64,000 bases of DNA from Pseudonocardia sediminis (GTDB lineage Bacteria > Actinomycetota > Actinomycetes > Mycobacteriales > Pseudonocardiaceae), in assembly GCF_004217185.1 (NCBI RefSeq), contig NZ_SHKL01000001.1, forward strand, positions 3,594,001-3,658,000. The letters are read 5' to 3'. The first letter of the stretch is position 1; every line of letters starts with the position of its first letter. Shown here piece by piece: positions 17,324-29,494 of this stretch. The notes below the pieces were generated by a model. That model did not search any database. It was not told where the DNA came from and was given only the letters and a program-made list of their open reading frames with translations. The position numbers and the translations under genes were made by a program.

Positions 17324-18493
17324 CTACCCAGCGAACAGGTCGCCGCGCAGGCTCCCGGCCGCCGTCCGCACCGCGACGGTGGCCCAGGCGCCGACCAGCC
17401 CGGCGTAGAACACGACCGCGGTCCAGCCGAGCACGACCGACCCGCTGTGCACGGCGAGCGCGCTGGTGCCGGTGACGACGGTGCCCACCGGGAACGTGAA
17501 CGACCACCAGGTCAGGGCGAACGGCAGCCCCCGGCGGACGGTCCGGATCGTGACCGCTGCGGCCAGGGCCGCCCAGAGCAGGGCGAACCCGAACACCGGG
17601 ACGCCGTAGACGAGCCCGAGCACCGCGAACGCCGTCGCGTACGGGGCGGGCAGTGCCAGGTGGGCCCCGTCGCCGAGCAGGTTCGCCGCGGTGATCGACT
17701 GCCCGAGCCACCCGAGGACGATCCACAGCGTCGGCACGGTCGCGGCCGGACCGGTCCCGTGCAGGGTCAGGCGGTACCAGATCAGCGTCGTGACGATCAT
17801 CGAGGCGACCAGGCTCAGGCCGAACATCGCGTAGCAGGCCAGCAGCAGGGTCAGCCGCAACTGCCCGGCCGCCACGTGCGGCAGCAGGCCTGCGCCGGTC
17901 GCGGCCGAGACCATCGGCGGCACGACGGGCATCAGCCAGCCGCCGAACGCCGAGTCCGGTCTCAGGTCGAGCCGGGTGACCATCAGGTACGGGATCGCCA
18001 CCGCGCTCGCCAGCCCGGCGACGGTGCCCAGCAGCCACAGCGTGACCGCGACGTGCACGGCCGTCGCCTCGCCGAGGACGTCGCGCCCGAGCAGCAGGGT
18101 GCCGGCGCCGACGGTGAGCAGCGCCATCGGCGGTGCGCCGTAGAACTGCGCCATCACCGGGTTCGCGGCGTGCCCGCGGGCGGTGTCGCGGTGGCGCAGC
18201 CAGTGCGCGCCCCACGCCACGGTCAGCGCCACCAGCATCACCGAGGCCAGCGCCCAGACGACCAGTGCCGCCACGTGCAGGCCGGGCACCGTGTGCGGCA
18301 GCGTCACCGCCGCGTTGGCGACGATCCCGGTGCCCATGATCGAGGAGAACCAGTTGGGCCCCAGGTTCGCGACGACGTCGCGGGGGTGGTCGAGGGCGCG
18401 GAACAGCCCGGCCCGCTGCAGCGGGTGCCGCCGGGGGCCGGAGTCCCGGCCGACGGCGGGCCGGGCGGGGCGGTCGAGGACGGGAGTGGCCAT
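17324..18493 (-). CDS. TDT/SLAC1-family anion transporter (TehA/Mae1 type)
   Basis: 389-residue membrane protein with ten predicted helices. [17 protein letters not shown] near the N-terminus and the central [13 protein letters not shown] are characteristic of the tellurite-resistance/dicarboxylate transporter family, which moves malate, sulfite or other small anions. ATG at 18493 leaves space for a divergent promoter with the LysR gene; an in-frame GTG at 18553 is possible but has no ribosome site. A LysR neighbour transcribed divergently is the usual arrangement and implies substrate-dependent induction. Substrate unknown. Confidence 0.85.
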   Translation of the reverse strand: MATPVLDRPARPAVGRDSGPRRHPLQRAGLFRALDHPRDVVANLGPNWFSSIMGTGIVANAAVTLPHTVPGLHVAALVVWALASVMLVALTVAWGAHWLRHRDTARGHAANPVMAQFYGAPPMALLTVGAGTLLLGRDVLGEATAVHVAVTLWLLGTVAGLASAVAIPYLMVTRLDLRPDSAFGGWLMPVVPPMVSAATGAGLLPHVAAGQLRLTLLLACYAMFGLSLVASMIVTTLIWYRLTLHGTGPAATVPTLWIVLGWLGQSITAANLLGDGAHLALPAPYATAFAVLGLVYGVPVFGFALLWAALAAAVTIRTVRRGLPFALTWWSFTFPVGTVVTGTSALAVHSGSVVLGWTAVVFYAGLVGAWATVAVRTAAGSLRGDLFAG

Positions 18494-18587
18494 GACGTCC
18501 ACGGTGCCGCCCGGGGCGGGCTCCGGGTACCGGTCCCGCTGCGGGTAGCCCACAAACAGACGTTGTGCCCTGCCCTAGGATCCAGTT

Positions 18588-19553
18588 GTGGCTCTCTCCC
18601 CGCACGTCCCCGACCTCACGTCGCTGGAGCTGCTGGTGACGGTGGCCCGGGTCGGCAGCCTCGGCGCCGCCGGGCGGGAGTTCGGGATGACCCAGCAGGC
18701 GGTGTCGGCGCGGATGCGGTCGACCGAGAAGCTGGTCGGGGTACGGCTGCTGCGCCGCGACGTGCGCGGCACGACGCTGACCGACGAGGGCGCGATGCTC
18801 GTCGACTGGGCCCGCGGCGTGCTGGCCGCCGCCGACGAGCTCGACGCCGCGATCACAGCGGTGCGCGGCGACCGCGACGGGCGCCTCGACGTCGCGGCGA
18901 GCTTCACCGTCGCGGAGTTCCTGCTGCCCGCGTGGCTCGCCCGGCTGCGCGCCGAGCTCGGCCCCGGGACCGGCGTCAACCTGGTGGTCCGCAACAGCGA
19001 GCAGGTCGCGGCGATGGTGCTCGCCGGCGAGGCGGACGTCGGTTTCGTGGAGGGGCCGACCCTGCCGGACGGGCTGGACACGGTGACCGTCGGCACCGAC
19101 CAGCTGGTGCTCGTGGTGGCGCCCGACCACCGGTGGGCCCGCCGCCGCAACGGGGTCGGCGCCGCCGAGCTGGCCGCGACGGCACTGGTCACCCGCGAGC
19201 GCGGCTCCGGCACCCGCCTCGTCCTCGAACGCGCCCTGGACGTCGCGGCCCCCGGTGTGGCGCGGGCGAAGCCGTCGCTGGAGCTGTCGGCGACCACCGC
19301 GATCCGGCAGGCCGTGCTGGCCGGGGCCGGCCCCGCCGTCCTGTCCGCCGTCGCGGTCACCGACGACGTCGACACCGGCCGGCTCGTCCGGGTCCGGATC
19401 GACGGGGGGATGGACCTGCGGCGCGAGCTGCGCGGCGTCTGGCCGGAGGGCCCGGCGCCGGCCGGTCCGGCCCGGGACCTGCTGCGCATCGCGCGGGCGC
19501 GCTCGCCGCGCCCGCGCCCCGGCCGGACCGGCTCCCGCGGCACCGCGCCGTGA
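18588..19553 (+). CDS. LysR family transcriptional regulator
   Basis: 321-residue regulator. The N-terminal winged helix-turn-helix ([20 protein letters not shown], then [18 protein letters not shown]) covers residues 8-65. A LysR substrate-binding domain starts near residue 95 ([17 protein letters not shown]). The GTG start at 18588 faces the TDT transporter across a short intergenic region, so that transporter is the likely target. The stop is 10 bp from the convergent ClC gene. The C-terminal Arg/Pro-rich tail looks disordered. Confidence 0.88.
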   Translation: MALSPHVPDLTSLELLVTVARVGSLGAAGREFGMTQQAVSARMRSTEKLVGVRLLRRDVRGTTLTDEGAMLVDWARGVLAAADELDAAITAVRGDRDGRLDVAASFTVAEFLLPAWLARLRAELGPGTGVNLVVRNSEQVAAMVLAGEADVGFVEGPTLPDGLDTVTVGTDQLVLVVAPDHRWARRRNGVGAAELAATALVTRERGSGTRLVLERALDVAAPGVARAKPSLELSATTAIRQAVLAGAGPAVLSAVAVTDDVDTGRLVRVRIDGGMDLRRELRGVWPEGPAPAGPARDLLRIARARSPRPRPGRTGSRGTAP

Positions 19554-19563
19554 CCGGCGGCGG

Positions 19564-20955
19564 TCAGGTCGCCTGGTCCGAGGGTGTCCCGCCGGCCAGG
19601 CGCGCCGAGTAGATCGAGTACCCGTCGATCCAGCGGGCGACGGCGGTGGCCAGCACCGTCGCGAGGACCATCGGCACCATCAGCGCGAACCCGGTGTGGG
19701 TCAGCTCGAGGACCATGACCAGCCCGGCCAGCGGCGCCTGCATGGCGGCGCCGATCATCGCCGCGGCGCCGATCAGCGCGTACGCCCCGACCGGCGAACC
19801 GGGCCACAGCAGCGACCACGCCGTGCCGAGGAACCCACCCAGCACCGCACCGGTGCTCAGCACCGGGGTGAACAGGCCCCCGGACGCGCCACTGCCCAGG
19901 CACATCGTCGTGACCAGCGGTTTGAGTATCGCCAGCAGACCGAGCAGGAGCAGCCCGCCGCCGGTGGTGAACGCCTGCTCGGCCATGTCCTTGCCGTTGC
20001 CGAAGAGCTGGGGCAGGGCGAGCCCGACGACGCCCAGCACCGCGAACGCGGTCAGCGGCGCGAGCAGCTGCCACCACCGGTGCGACGGCTGGTGGTCCGA
20101 GACCCAGGCGACCAGGCGGACGAACGCCGTCGCCAGCACGCCGATCACCGGCCCGGCCAGCAGCGCCCACACCAGCGGGGCGAACGTGAAGTCGTAGGCC
20201 GGGAGCTCCAGGTAGGTCGGGAGCGGCGGCAGGTAGACCCACGCGACGACGGTGGCGATCCCCGAACAGGCCAGCGCGGGCAGCACCACCGGCAGCCGCA
20301 CGGCCCCGACCAGGACCTCCGCGGTGAACAGCGCACCGCCCAACGGCACGTTGTAGACACACGCCAGCCCCGCCCCGGCACCACAGGCGACGAGCAGGCG
20401 CCGTTGCGGGACGGTGAGCCCGGACCACGTGGCGAGCAGGCTGCCGCACACCCCGCCCATCAGCTTGGGCGCCGCCTCCCGGCCCAGCGACGCGCCGAGC
20501 CCGACCACGATCTCCGAGAGCACCGACGTCCCGGCGCTGCGACGGAGACCCAGCCTCCCGTCGCCGGTCCAGATGGTGTCGTCGACGTCGGTCTTACCCG
20601 GCACGTGGCGCCGCAGCAGGTACCAGCCGACGCCGGCGACCACCCCGGCGACGAGCAGCGGCACGATCCGTCCGAGCGCGTCGGCGCGCACGACGGCGTC
20701 CTGGAAGCTCCCCGACCCCGCCCCCGGCCCGAACGCCAGGTCGGCCACCGTGAACAGCAGCAGCATCAGCAGCGCGCCGGACAGCCCGGCGCCGACGCCG
20801 GTCAGGACGACCATCACCCAGAACCGGACGGTGAGCGGGACGTCGCCGTCCCCGGTGACGTTCGGCTGGTCCATCGCGGCGCGGCCGGATCCGATTCTCC
20901 TGCGCAGCAACGGCTGTGGCTGGCGCAGCCGTTCGCTGGGCCGGGGGTCGGTCAT
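19564..20955 (-). CDS. ClC-family chloride channel/transporter
   Basis: 463-residue protein with the ClC fold. [15 protein letters not shown] carries the gating glutamate, and [17 protein letters not shown] is the G-x-F-x-P selectivity motif. The usual first GSGIP motif is replaced by a divergent [10 protein letters not shown] segment, so anion selectivity may differ. No CBS domains follow. The ATG at 20955 begins a basic 27-residue tail; a second Met at residue 28 could be the true start. It lies 33 bp behind the MFS gene on the same strand and may be co-transcribed. Confidence 0.88.
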   Translation of the reverse strand: MTDPRPSERLRQPQPLLRRRIGSGRAAMDQPNVTGDGDVPLTVRFWVMVVLTGVGAGLSGALLMLLLFTVADLAFGPGAGSGSFQDAVVRADALGRIVPLLVAGVVAGVGWYLLRRHVPGKTDVDDTIWTGDGRLGLRRSAGTSVLSEIVVGLGASLGREAAPKLMGGVCGSLLATWSGLTVPQRRLLVACGAGAGLACVYNVPLGGALFTAEVLVGAVRLPVVLPALACSGIATVVAWVYLPPLPTYLELPAYDFTFAPLVWALLAGPVIGVLATAFVRLVAWVSDHQPSHRWWQLLAPLTAFAVLGVVGLALPQLFGNGKDMAEQAFTTGGGLLLLGLLAILKPLVTTMCLGSGASGGLFTPVLSTGAVLGGFLGTAWSLLWPGSPVGAYALIGAAAMIGAAMQAPLAGLVMVLELTHTGFALMVPMVLATVLATAVARWIDGYSIYSARLAGGTPSDQAT

Positions 20956-20988
20956 CCCCGGACCGTCCGATCCCGGCCGTCCATGCCG

Positions 20989-22440
20989 TCATCGTGCACC
21001 ATCGGGCCGCGCACCCGGCCGGGGCAGCGCCGCGGCGAGGACGGCGACGACGACCATCAGCAGCGCCATCAGCCGGAACGCGCCGGCGAAGCCCGCGACG
21101 GCGGTCGCCGGTCCCGCGGGGCCGCCCGCGGCCGGCAGCGACACCGTGAGCAGGGCCGCGAGACCGAGCGCGCCCCCGACCTGCTTGGTCGTGTTCATCA
21201 GCCCGGACGCGGCGCCGGCGTCGCGATCGGTGACCCCCGAGGTGACGAGGGTGCTCAACGGGGTGTTGAGCAGCCCGACGCCGGCCGACATCAGGACCGC
21301 CGGTCCGAGCAGGCCGGACAGGTAGGTGTCGCCGGGGGCCACCAGGCTCTGCCAGCCGAACCCGGCCGCGGCGACGAGCGACCCGATGCCCAGCAGGGAA
21401 CGGGCCGGTATCCGCCGCATCAGCCACGGCGCGACCCGGGCTCCGACCAGGACCGTGACCACGGTGTGCGGCAGGAACCCGAGGCCGGTCAGGACGGCGG
21501 AGAGCCCGAGCGTCTGCTGCATGTGGAGGGACAGGAAGAACCACATCGGCATCAGGGCGCCGCCGGCGAGCAGCATCGCCAGGTTCCCGACCGCGATCGC
21601 ACGCAGGCCGAACAGGCGCAACGGGAGCAGCGGGGAGCGCGACCACCACCCCTCCTGCGCCACGAACAGCGCCAGCGCGAGCACGGCGACGACCAGTGCG
21701 CCGAGCGTCACCGGGGACGTCCACCCGCGGGCCTGCGAGACCGCGAACGTCAGGGCGAGGAGACCGGTCGTCACCGCGACGGCGCCGACCGCGTCGAGCC
21801 GGACGCGGGGGTCGTCGCGCGCCGGGGTCGTGTCGTGCCGCTCCGGCGACAGCGCCCGCACGGCCACCACCAGGGCGAGCGCGCCGATCGGCACGTTGAC
21901 CAGCAGAGTGGCGCGCCAGGTCAGGTACTCGGTGAGCACGCCGCCCAGCAGGCTCCCCGCCGCACCCGCCGCCGAGGCGAGCGCGGTCCAGATCGCGATC
22001 GCCCGGACCCGGCGCGGACCTTCGGGGAAGGTCGTGGTCAGGATCGTCAGGCTGGCCGGCGCGAGGACGGCCGCCCCGAGGGCCTGCACCGCCCGGGCCG
22101 CGACGAGGACGGCCGGCGTCGTCGCCAGACCACCCGCGGCACTCGCCACGACGAAGACGACGAGCCCGGCCAGGAACACGCGCCGCCGGCCGTAAAGGTC
22201 GGCCAACCGGCCACCGAGCAGCAGGAACCCGGCGAACACCAGCGCGTAGACCGTGACGACCCACTGCAGCCCCGCCGGGCTGAAGCCCAGCCCGTCCCGG
22301 ATCGCCGGCAGTGCCACGTTCACGACCGAGGAGTCCAGCACCACCATGAACTCGGCCGCGCAGGCGACCAGCAGCACCAGCCCGGACGCGGTGGACGCCC
22401 GACCCGGCGCCGACGGAGGGTCCGTCCGTGCACGGTCCAC
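20989..22440 (-). CDS. MFS transporter, DHA2 (EmrB/QacA) drug-efflux type
   Basis: 483-residue H+ antiporter of the 14-helix DHA2 family. The first helix ends with VVLDSSVVNVALPAI (motif D1). LLGGRLADLYGRRRVFLAG is motif A, and GSLLGGVLTEYLTWRATLLVNVPIG is the family motif C region. GTG at 22440 follows GGAGA closely; the frame extends further upstream but without a ribosome site. A divergent TetR gene and a 34-bp palindrome between them point to repressor-controlled efflux of a toxic compound or metabolite. Confidence 0.88.
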   Translation of the reverse strand: MDRARTDPPSAPGRASTASGLVLLVACAAEFMVVLDSSVVNVALPAIRDGLGFSPAGLQWVVTVYALVFAGFLLLGGRLADLYGRRRVFLAGLVVFVVASAAGGLATTPAVLVAARAVQALGAAVLAPASLTILTTTFPEGPRRVRAIAIWTALASAAGAAGSLLGGVLTEYLTWRATLLVNVPIGALALVVAVRALSPERHDTTPARDDPRVRLDAVGAVAVTTGLLALTFAVSQARGWTSPVTLGALVVAVLALALFVAQEGWWSRSPLLPLRLFGLRAIAVGNLAMLLAGGALMPMWFFLSLHMQQTLGLSAVLTGLGFLPHTVVTVLVGARVAPWLMRRIPARSLLGIGSLVAAAGFGWQSLVAPGDTYLSGLLGPAVLMSAGVGLLNTPLSTLVTSGVTDRDAGAASGLMNTTKQVGGALGLAALLTVSLPAAGGPAGPATAVAGFAGAFRLMALLMVVVAVLAAALPRPGARPDGAR

Positions 22441-22462
22441 GAGTAGTCTCCGCTCGGGTCGA

Positions 22463-22496
22463 CCAGCAGAACAATGAGATAGCATTGGATTGCTGG
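22463..22496. promoter_or_regulatory. Candidate TetR operator between MFS and TetR genes
   Basis: The nested inverted repeat has CCAGCA (22463-22468) with TGCTGG (22491-22496), and CAATG (22472-22476) with CATTG (22483-22487), around a 6-nt centre. Both pairs are perfect. It lies 23 bp upstream of the MFS start and 67 bp upstream of the TetR start. Confidence 0.65.
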
Positions 22497-22562
22497 GTCC
22501 GAGGGTAGAAAACCATGGGGCGGTTCGTCAAAACGATGTCGTCACATCGGAAAGGTGGAGAG

Positions 22563-23180
22563 GTGAGCCGCACGCGGGGACCCGGGGTCGCGCACGAGCA
22601 GCGTCGCGGAGAGCTCGTCGCGGCGGTTCTGGCGATCACCGCCGCGAAGGGCGTCGCCGCGGCGACCCTGTCCGCCGTCGCCGGCCGCGCCGGGGTCTCA
22701 CCGGGCCGGGTGCAGCACTACTTCCCGACCCGGGAGGACATGCTGTCGGCCGCGTTCGAGCAGGTCAACGCCGAGCGCAGTGCCCGCATCGCCGCGGCGC
22801 TCGGGGGCGACCCGGAGACCGCGCCCGCACGGGAGGTCCTGACCGTGGTGCTCACCGAGCTGGTCCCGCACGACGAGGCGACCCGGGCACACCTGCAGTT
22901 CCGGCAGTCGTTCACGTCGCTGGCCCTGCACCACGGCGCCGTCGCCGACGGGCTCCGGGAGCGCTACCACGACCTGCACCACCGGCAGCTCGCCGACCTC
23001 GTGCGCCGGGACCAGGCCGCCGGAATGATCGACGCGGAGCAGGACCCGGTCGCGGTCTCGACCCGGCTCGCCGCCCTGGCCGAGGGTCTCGCCTACTACG
23101 TGCTGATCGGCGTCACCGAGCCGGACGCGGCCCGGGCGCAGCTCCTCGACGCCGTCGCGGCCCTCTACCGGCCCCGGTGA
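22563..23180 (+). CDS. TetR family repressor, probable regulator of the divergent MFS pump
   Basis: 205-residue regulator. The N-terminal DNA-binding domain reads RRGELVAAVLAITAAKGVAA and VSPGRVQHYFPTREDML, residues 12-60. The C-terminal domain resembles TetR_C_6-type ligand pockets (SFTSLALHHGAVADGLRERY). GTG at 22563 is preceded by AAAGG at a good distance; ATG codons at 22515 and 22536 are weaker alternatives. The large palindrome in the shared promoter is its likely operator. Confidence 0.85.
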   Translation: MSRTRGPGVAHEQRRGELVAAVLAITAAKGVAAATLSAVAGRAGVSPGRVQHYFPTREDMLSAAFEQVNAERSARIAAALGGDPETAPAREVLTVVLTELVPHDEATRAHLQFRQSFTSLALHHGAVADGLRERYHDLHHRQLADLVRRDQAAGMIDAEQDPVAVSTRLAALAEGLAYYVLIGVTEPDAARAQLLDAVAALYRPR

Positions 23181-23216
23181 CGCCCCGCTACCACTCCCCC
23201 GCCGGTCCTCCCCGCC

Positions 23217-23269
23217 GGCACTCGTGCGGCATTCGTCCCGTCTGACGGAACCGATGGCGCACGAGTGCC
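23217..23269. terminator. Hairpin between convergent TetR and gcvP genes
   Basis: Perfect 12-bp arms GGCACTCGTGCG (23217-23228) and CGCACGAGTGCC (23258-23269) enclose a second small stem, CCGTC-T-GACGG. It lies between the TetR stop at 23180 and the gcvP stop at 23278 and can serve both strands. Confidence 0.65.
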
Positions 23270-23277
23270 ACGTCGGG

Positions 23278-26172
<2,895 letters not shown>

Positions 26173-26221
26173 CGGGCCTCCGGATGGGCAGGGCGGGGCG
26201 GGCGTCTACGGCCCCTCCCCT

Positions 26222-26428
26222 CTGTCCGTGCCCGCATCGGGGCGCCTGAGAGATTCACGCGGCCCGTCTGCCCGGCCGTGCTTTCCCCGTCGGCGGACGG
26301 GATGCCCCGGTGGGTGCCCGTCGCTTTCCAGAGGCGTCTCGCCCACGCGGTCCTGGGTGCCTGAGAGGTTCCGGGAAGGGTTTGCTCCTTCGGCGCCCGG
26401 CCCTGGTTGGACCGGATCTCTCCCGCGC
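26222..26428 (-). promoter_or_regulatory. Tandem glycine riboswitch upstream of gcvP
   Basis: Read on the minus strand, the first aptamer has GGGAGAG (26424-26418), GGCGCCGAAGGAGCAA and CCTCTCAGGCACC (about 26369-26357). The second has CGCCGACGGGGAAAGC, AATCTCTCAGGCGCC and then GGACAGAGGGGAGG, which leads towards the gcvP start at 26172. These are the conserved cores of both halves of the glycine riboswitch, which normally turns glycine cleavage genes on by binding two glycines cooperatively. Exact ends are approximate. Confidence 0.92.
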
Positions 26429-26515
26429 GGGATCGGCGACTACGCACGTCAGGGTACCGGTGATTGCGTAGTTCCACGGCCACCGTCGCGTCTTCGCGTC
26501 GTCACACTTTCGGCC

Positions 26516-26815
26516 ATGTCGAACACCAGCAGCTCCGCCCCGACGCCTGCCACCACCGCGGCGTTCCACCTGCAGGCCGCCCTGTCGTTCGCCGTGGCGC
26601 TCGCCGCGGTCGCGATCGGCCTGCTCTACCTGCCGGCCGACCCGTGGGTCCGCGCGTTCCTCGGGATCGCCGTCCTCTACGTGACGACCTCGGCGTTCAC
26701 GCTCGCGAAGTGCGTGCGGGACAAGCAGGAGAGCCTGACCGTCGTCAGCCGCGTCGACCAGGCGCGCATGGACAAGCTCCTGGCCGAGCACGACCCGTTC
26801 CGGAACGTGGCCTGA
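26516..26815 (+). CDS. YiaA/YiaB-family small membrane protein
   Basis: 99-residue protein. Two hydrophobic helices, ALSFAVALAAVAIGLLYL and WVRAFLGIAVLYVTTSAF, are followed by the conserved FTLAKCVRDKQE. This is the YiaAB two-helix arrangement. The charged C-terminal tail probably faces the cytosol. ATG at 26516 comes directly before the low-complexity SNTSSSAPTPATTA start. It is divergent from gcvP and convergent with the MerR gene, and no specific role is known for the family. Confidence 0.8.
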   Translation: MSNTSSSAPTPATTAAFHLQAALSFAVALAAVAIGLLYLPADPWVRAFLGIAVLYVTTSAFTLAKCVRDKQESLTVVSRVDQARMDKLLAEHDPFRNVA

Positions 26816-26840
26816 GCCGACGGCGACCGCGGGGGCGGGG

Positions 26841-27419
26841 TCAGGAGATGGCGCGGCGGGCCCGGCGACGGGCCAGCTCGTCCTCCGGGGAGTCGTCGAC
26901 GGTGCCACCGTCGGCGCGCTCGGCCGGGAAGTCCTTGATCAGACCGGTGATCTCGCGCATCGCGCCGGAGACGGCGATCCCGAAGACGCCCTGACCGCCC
27001 TGCAGCAGGTCCACGACCTCCTCCGGGGAGGTGCACTCGTAGACCGTGGTGCCGTCGGAGAACAGCGTGATGCCGGCGAGGTCCCGGATCCCCCTGCGCC
27101 GCAGGTGCTCCACCGCGACCCGGATGTTCTGCAGCGAGACCCCGGCGTCGAGCAGACGCTTGACGATCTTCAGGACGAGGACGTCCTTGAACGAGTACAA
27201 CCGCTGGCTGCCGGACCCGGCGGCGCCACGGATGGACGGCATCACCAGCCCGGTGCGGGCCCAGTAGTCGAGCTGGCGGTAGGTGATCCCGACGACCTGG
27301 CAGGCGGTCGGCCCGCGGAACCCGACCAGCTGGTCGGAGACGCCGTCGAAGCCCTCACCGACGAGCGGGTCCGGAAACAGTTCGCCCTGTCCCGGCCCCT
27401 CGGGTGGAGTGGCGTCCAC
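26841..27419 (-). CDS. MerR family regulator, Rv1830-like (ResR type)
   Basis: 192-residue MerR-type regulator. The N-terminal winged helix reads VGITYRQLDYWARTGLVMPS, and GSGSQRLYSFKDVLVLKIVKRL continues the DNA-binding domain. The C-terminal part contains TLFSDGTTVYECTSPEEVVD and GQGVFGIAVSGAMRE, the distinctive signature of the mycobacterial Rv1830 group, in which variants were linked to antibiotic resilience. It follows the same order as in Mycobacterium (gcvH, garA, DUF151, this gene, gcvP). The orthologous assignment is by recalled sequence similarity and position. Confidence 0.9.
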   Translation of the reverse strand: MDATPPEGPGQGELFPDPLVGEGFDGVSDQLVGFRGPTACQVVGITYRQLDYWARTGLVMPSIRGAAGSGSQRLYSFKDVLVLKIVKRLLDAGVSLQNIRVAVEHLRRRGIRDLAGITLFSDGTTVYECTSPEEVVDLLQGGQGVFGIAVSGAMREITGLIKDFPAERADGGTVDDSPEDELARRRARRAIS

Positions 27420-27726
27420 GGAGTCTCCCTCGCGTCAGCATCGACCGGGACGGATGCCACGGTTGTCGTTACGAAAGGAACGGTAGGCCCGCTGACCAGG
27501 GCGGTCAACGCGGCTCGCCGGGACGGCCACCTTCACGCCGGGCGTGTCGCCCGACCGGTTTGGCGCAGGTCACCGGTTCGGCCCAGCGGCGCTCGAAATC
27601 GACCGCCGGGCTCGTGACCGAGCGTCACCCGAAAGGGGCGATCGGTTCACGACGACCGCTGGGCGTCCCATGATCCGTTCACCGACGACGGCCACGCGCC
27701 GTCCCCGGTCGAAACCGGTGATCGTT

Positions 27727-27752
27727 CCCGGAACGCCGTTCGACGTTCCGGG
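27727..27752. terminator. Hairpin downstream of the DUF151 gene
   Basis: CCCGGAACG (27727-27735) and CGTTCCGGG (27744-27752) pair perfectly around an 8-nt loop, just past the DUF151 stop at 27761. The rest of the 341-bp gap 27420-27760 shows no gene; it should hold the promoter of the MerR gene, but I could not pick -35/-10 boxes with confidence. Confidence 0.65.
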
Positions 27753-27760
27753 CGTGGCGA

Positions 27761-28237
27761 TCAGCCCGGCTGGGCCCCGCGGAAGTCCTCCGGGGAGACG
27801 GAGTCGAGGAACTCGCGGAACTTCTCGACCTCGTCCTCCTGCTCGTCCGGGATGACCAGGCCGGCCTCGGAGAGCACGCTCTCGTCGGCATGCACCGGGA
27901 CCCCGGTCCGCAGGGCCAGCGCGATCGAGTCGCTCGGCCGCGCGGACACCGTCACGCCGCCGTCGAAGATCAGCTCCGCGTAGAAGGTGCCCTCCTGCAG
28001 GTCGGTCACCCGGACCTGTTCGAGACGGCGGCCCAACGCGCCGATGACATCCTTGAGCAGATCGTGGGTCAGCGGCCGAGCCGGCTTGACCCCCTGCTGC
28101 TCGAGGGCGATCGCGGTGGCCTCGACCGACCCGATCCAGATGGGCAGATACCGATCTCCGTTGGTCTCACGCAACAGGAGAATCGGCTGGTTGGCGGGAA
28201 GTTCGACCCTCACACCCACGACGCGCATCTCGCTCAT
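27761..28237 (-). CDS. Bifunctional nuclease family protein (DUF151, Rv1829-like)
   Basis: 158-residue protein of the BFN/DUF151 family. The start MRVVGVRVELPANQPILLLRE and the core YLPIWIGSVEATAIALEQQG are the domain signature. SARPSDSIALALRTGVPVHA forms the second conserved block. An acidic tail, DEQEDEVEKFREFLDS, is usual for actinobacterial members. Plant and bacterial relatives have reported nuclease activity; the cellular role is unclear. It lies between garA and the Rv1830-type merR gene in a widely conserved block. Confidence 0.92.
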   Translation of the reverse strand: MSEMRVVGVRVELPANQPILLLRETNGDRYLPIWIGSVEATAIALEQQGVKPARPLTHDLLKDVIGALGRRLEQVRVTDLQEGTFYAELIFDGGVTVSARPSDSIALALRTGVPVHADESVLSEAGLVIPDEQEDEVEKFREFLDSVSPEDFRGAQPG

Positions 28238-28505
28238 CCGCCCGCCTCCTCAGCCACTGCGTCCGCACTCCGATCGGGACCCCCGCGCTCAGTCGACTTC
28301 ACTGTGCGCACCCGGGCGAACCGCTCGGTGTCTGGTCATGTTGACGCTACACGGGCGATCGCCCCGGCGCGCGCCTCCGGACGGGGCGTTCGGTCACCTT
28401 TCGGCGATCGACGCGGGGGCGGTGCGCCCCACCGGAGCAGCCCTTCCCGGCACGCCTCGGACACCGGCGTCGTGATCGACGCCGGTACCCGTTCGACGGG
28501 GTCGG

Positions 28506-28949
28506 TCAGGCGGTCTCGCGCGGCCCGGTCAGGAAGACCAGGCGGAACTTGCCGATCTGGACCTCGTCACCGTTGGCCAGGACGGCGGTGTCCACCGGCT
28601 CCCGGTTGACGTAGGTGCCGTTCAGGCTGCCGACGTCGACGACGACGAACTCGCCGGCGTCGCGGCGGAACTCGGCGTGCCGGCGCGAGACCGTCACGTC
28701 GTCGAGGAAGATGTCGCTGTCCGGGTGCCGGCCCGCGCTCGTGGTGGGGATGTCGAGCAGGAACCGGGAGCCGGCGTTCGGCCCGCGGCGGACCACGAGC
28801 AACGCGGAGCCGGGCGGCAGGCCGTCCACGCCGGAGACCGGCTGCTCCTGGGCCGGAGCCTCGGCCTCGGAGAGGAAGTCGGCACGGAAGACCGACGTGG
28901 TCTCCGGTGCGCGCTCCGGTGGAACAGCGGGTCCGTCGTTCGTGGTCAC
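28506..28949 (-). CDS. garA: FHA-domain regulator GarA
   Basis: 147-residue protein. The N-terminal ETTSVFRADFLSE contains the twin threonines (T17, T18) phosphorylated by PknB and PknG kinases in mycobacteria. The C-terminal FHA domain follows, with GRHPDSDIFLDDVTVSRRHAEF and the NGTYVN loop. Unphosphorylated GarA binds and controls 2-oxoglutarate dehydrogenase, glutamate dehydrogenase and glutamate synthase. GTG at 28949 follows GGAGGAG; the longer frame upstream is not supported. The gap to DUF151 (28238-28505) lacks the Rv1828/FtsR-type merR gene found there in Mycobacterium. Confidence 0.93.
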   Translation of the reverse strand: MTTNDGPAVPPERAPETTSVFRADFLSEAEAPAQEQPVSGVDGLPPGSALLVVRRGPNAGSRFLLDIPTTSAGRHPDSDIFLDDVTVSRRHAEFRRDAGEFVVVDVGSLNGTYVNREPVDTAVLANGDEVQIGKFRLVFLTGPRETA

Positions 28950-29054
28950 CTCGGGGTCTCCTCCTGGGGTGCGAAGTCCCGGACGCGGTCCGGGGCCGAT
29001 GAAGGGTGTGAAGCTACCGCTCTGCACTGGTGCGTCAGCGCGGGAGGTCCCCGT

Positions 29055-29453
29055 TCAGGAACCGTCGGTCAGCTGGCGGTAGGCGTCGGCGTCGAGCAGG
29101 TCGTCCAGGGCTGCGGCGGCACCGTCGGCGAGCTTCAGCTCGACGATCCAGCCGTCGCCGTACGGGCTGGAGTTCACCAGCTCCGGACTGTCGTCCAGCT
29201 TGTCGTTCACCGCGGCGACCTCACCCCCGATCGGGGCGTAGATGTCCGAGACGGACTTGGTGGACTCCACCTCGCCCATCGCGGCGCCCGCCGCGACGGT
29301 GTCGCCGACGTCGGGCAGCTGGACGAACACGACGTCCCCCAGCTGGCCCTGGGCATGATCGGTGATACCGATCCTGACCACGCCGTCCTCGGTGGTGCGG
29401 ACCCACTCGTGGGCCTCGCTGTAGATCAGATCCGCCGGAATCTCCGAACTCAC
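29055..29453 (-). CDS. gcvH: Glycine cleavage system H protein
   Basis: 132-residue lipoyl carrier that shuttles the aminomethyl group from GcvP to the T protein. The lipoylated lysine is K66 in GEVESTKSVSDIYAP. The N-terminal YSEAHEWVR and the ITDHAQGQLGDVVFVQLP strand are family hallmarks. It sits upstream of garA, as in Mycobacterium. No riboswitch is seen at this gene, so glycine control in the window appears confined to gcvP. Confidence 0.95.
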   Translation of the reverse strand: MSSEIPADLIYSEAHEWVRTTEDGVVRIGITDHAQGQLGDVVFVQLPDVGDTVAAGAAMGEVESTKSVSDIYAPIGGEVAAVNDKLDDSPELVNSSPYGDGWIVELKLADGAAAALDDLLDADAYRQLTDGS

Positions 29454-29494
29454 GCAGGAAGCCTATCCCGCGGTACCCCGGTGTCCGGAAGGGG

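Noticed and set aside
17178-19130. N-terminal extension of ctaD over the TDT transporter
   Set aside because: The extension is the shadow of the TDT and LysR genes; CtaD begins at 17177 with a normal cytoplasmic tail.
19255-22446. A very long open frame on the plus strand over the ClC and MFS genes
   Set aside because: It is antisense to two clear membrane protein genes, rich in Arg/Gly/Pro/Gln and without any domain. High GC makes such stop-free shadows common.
27420-27760. A small gene between the MerR and DUF151 genes
   Set aside because: Short frames have no ribosome site or conserved sequence; only a hairpin is supported.
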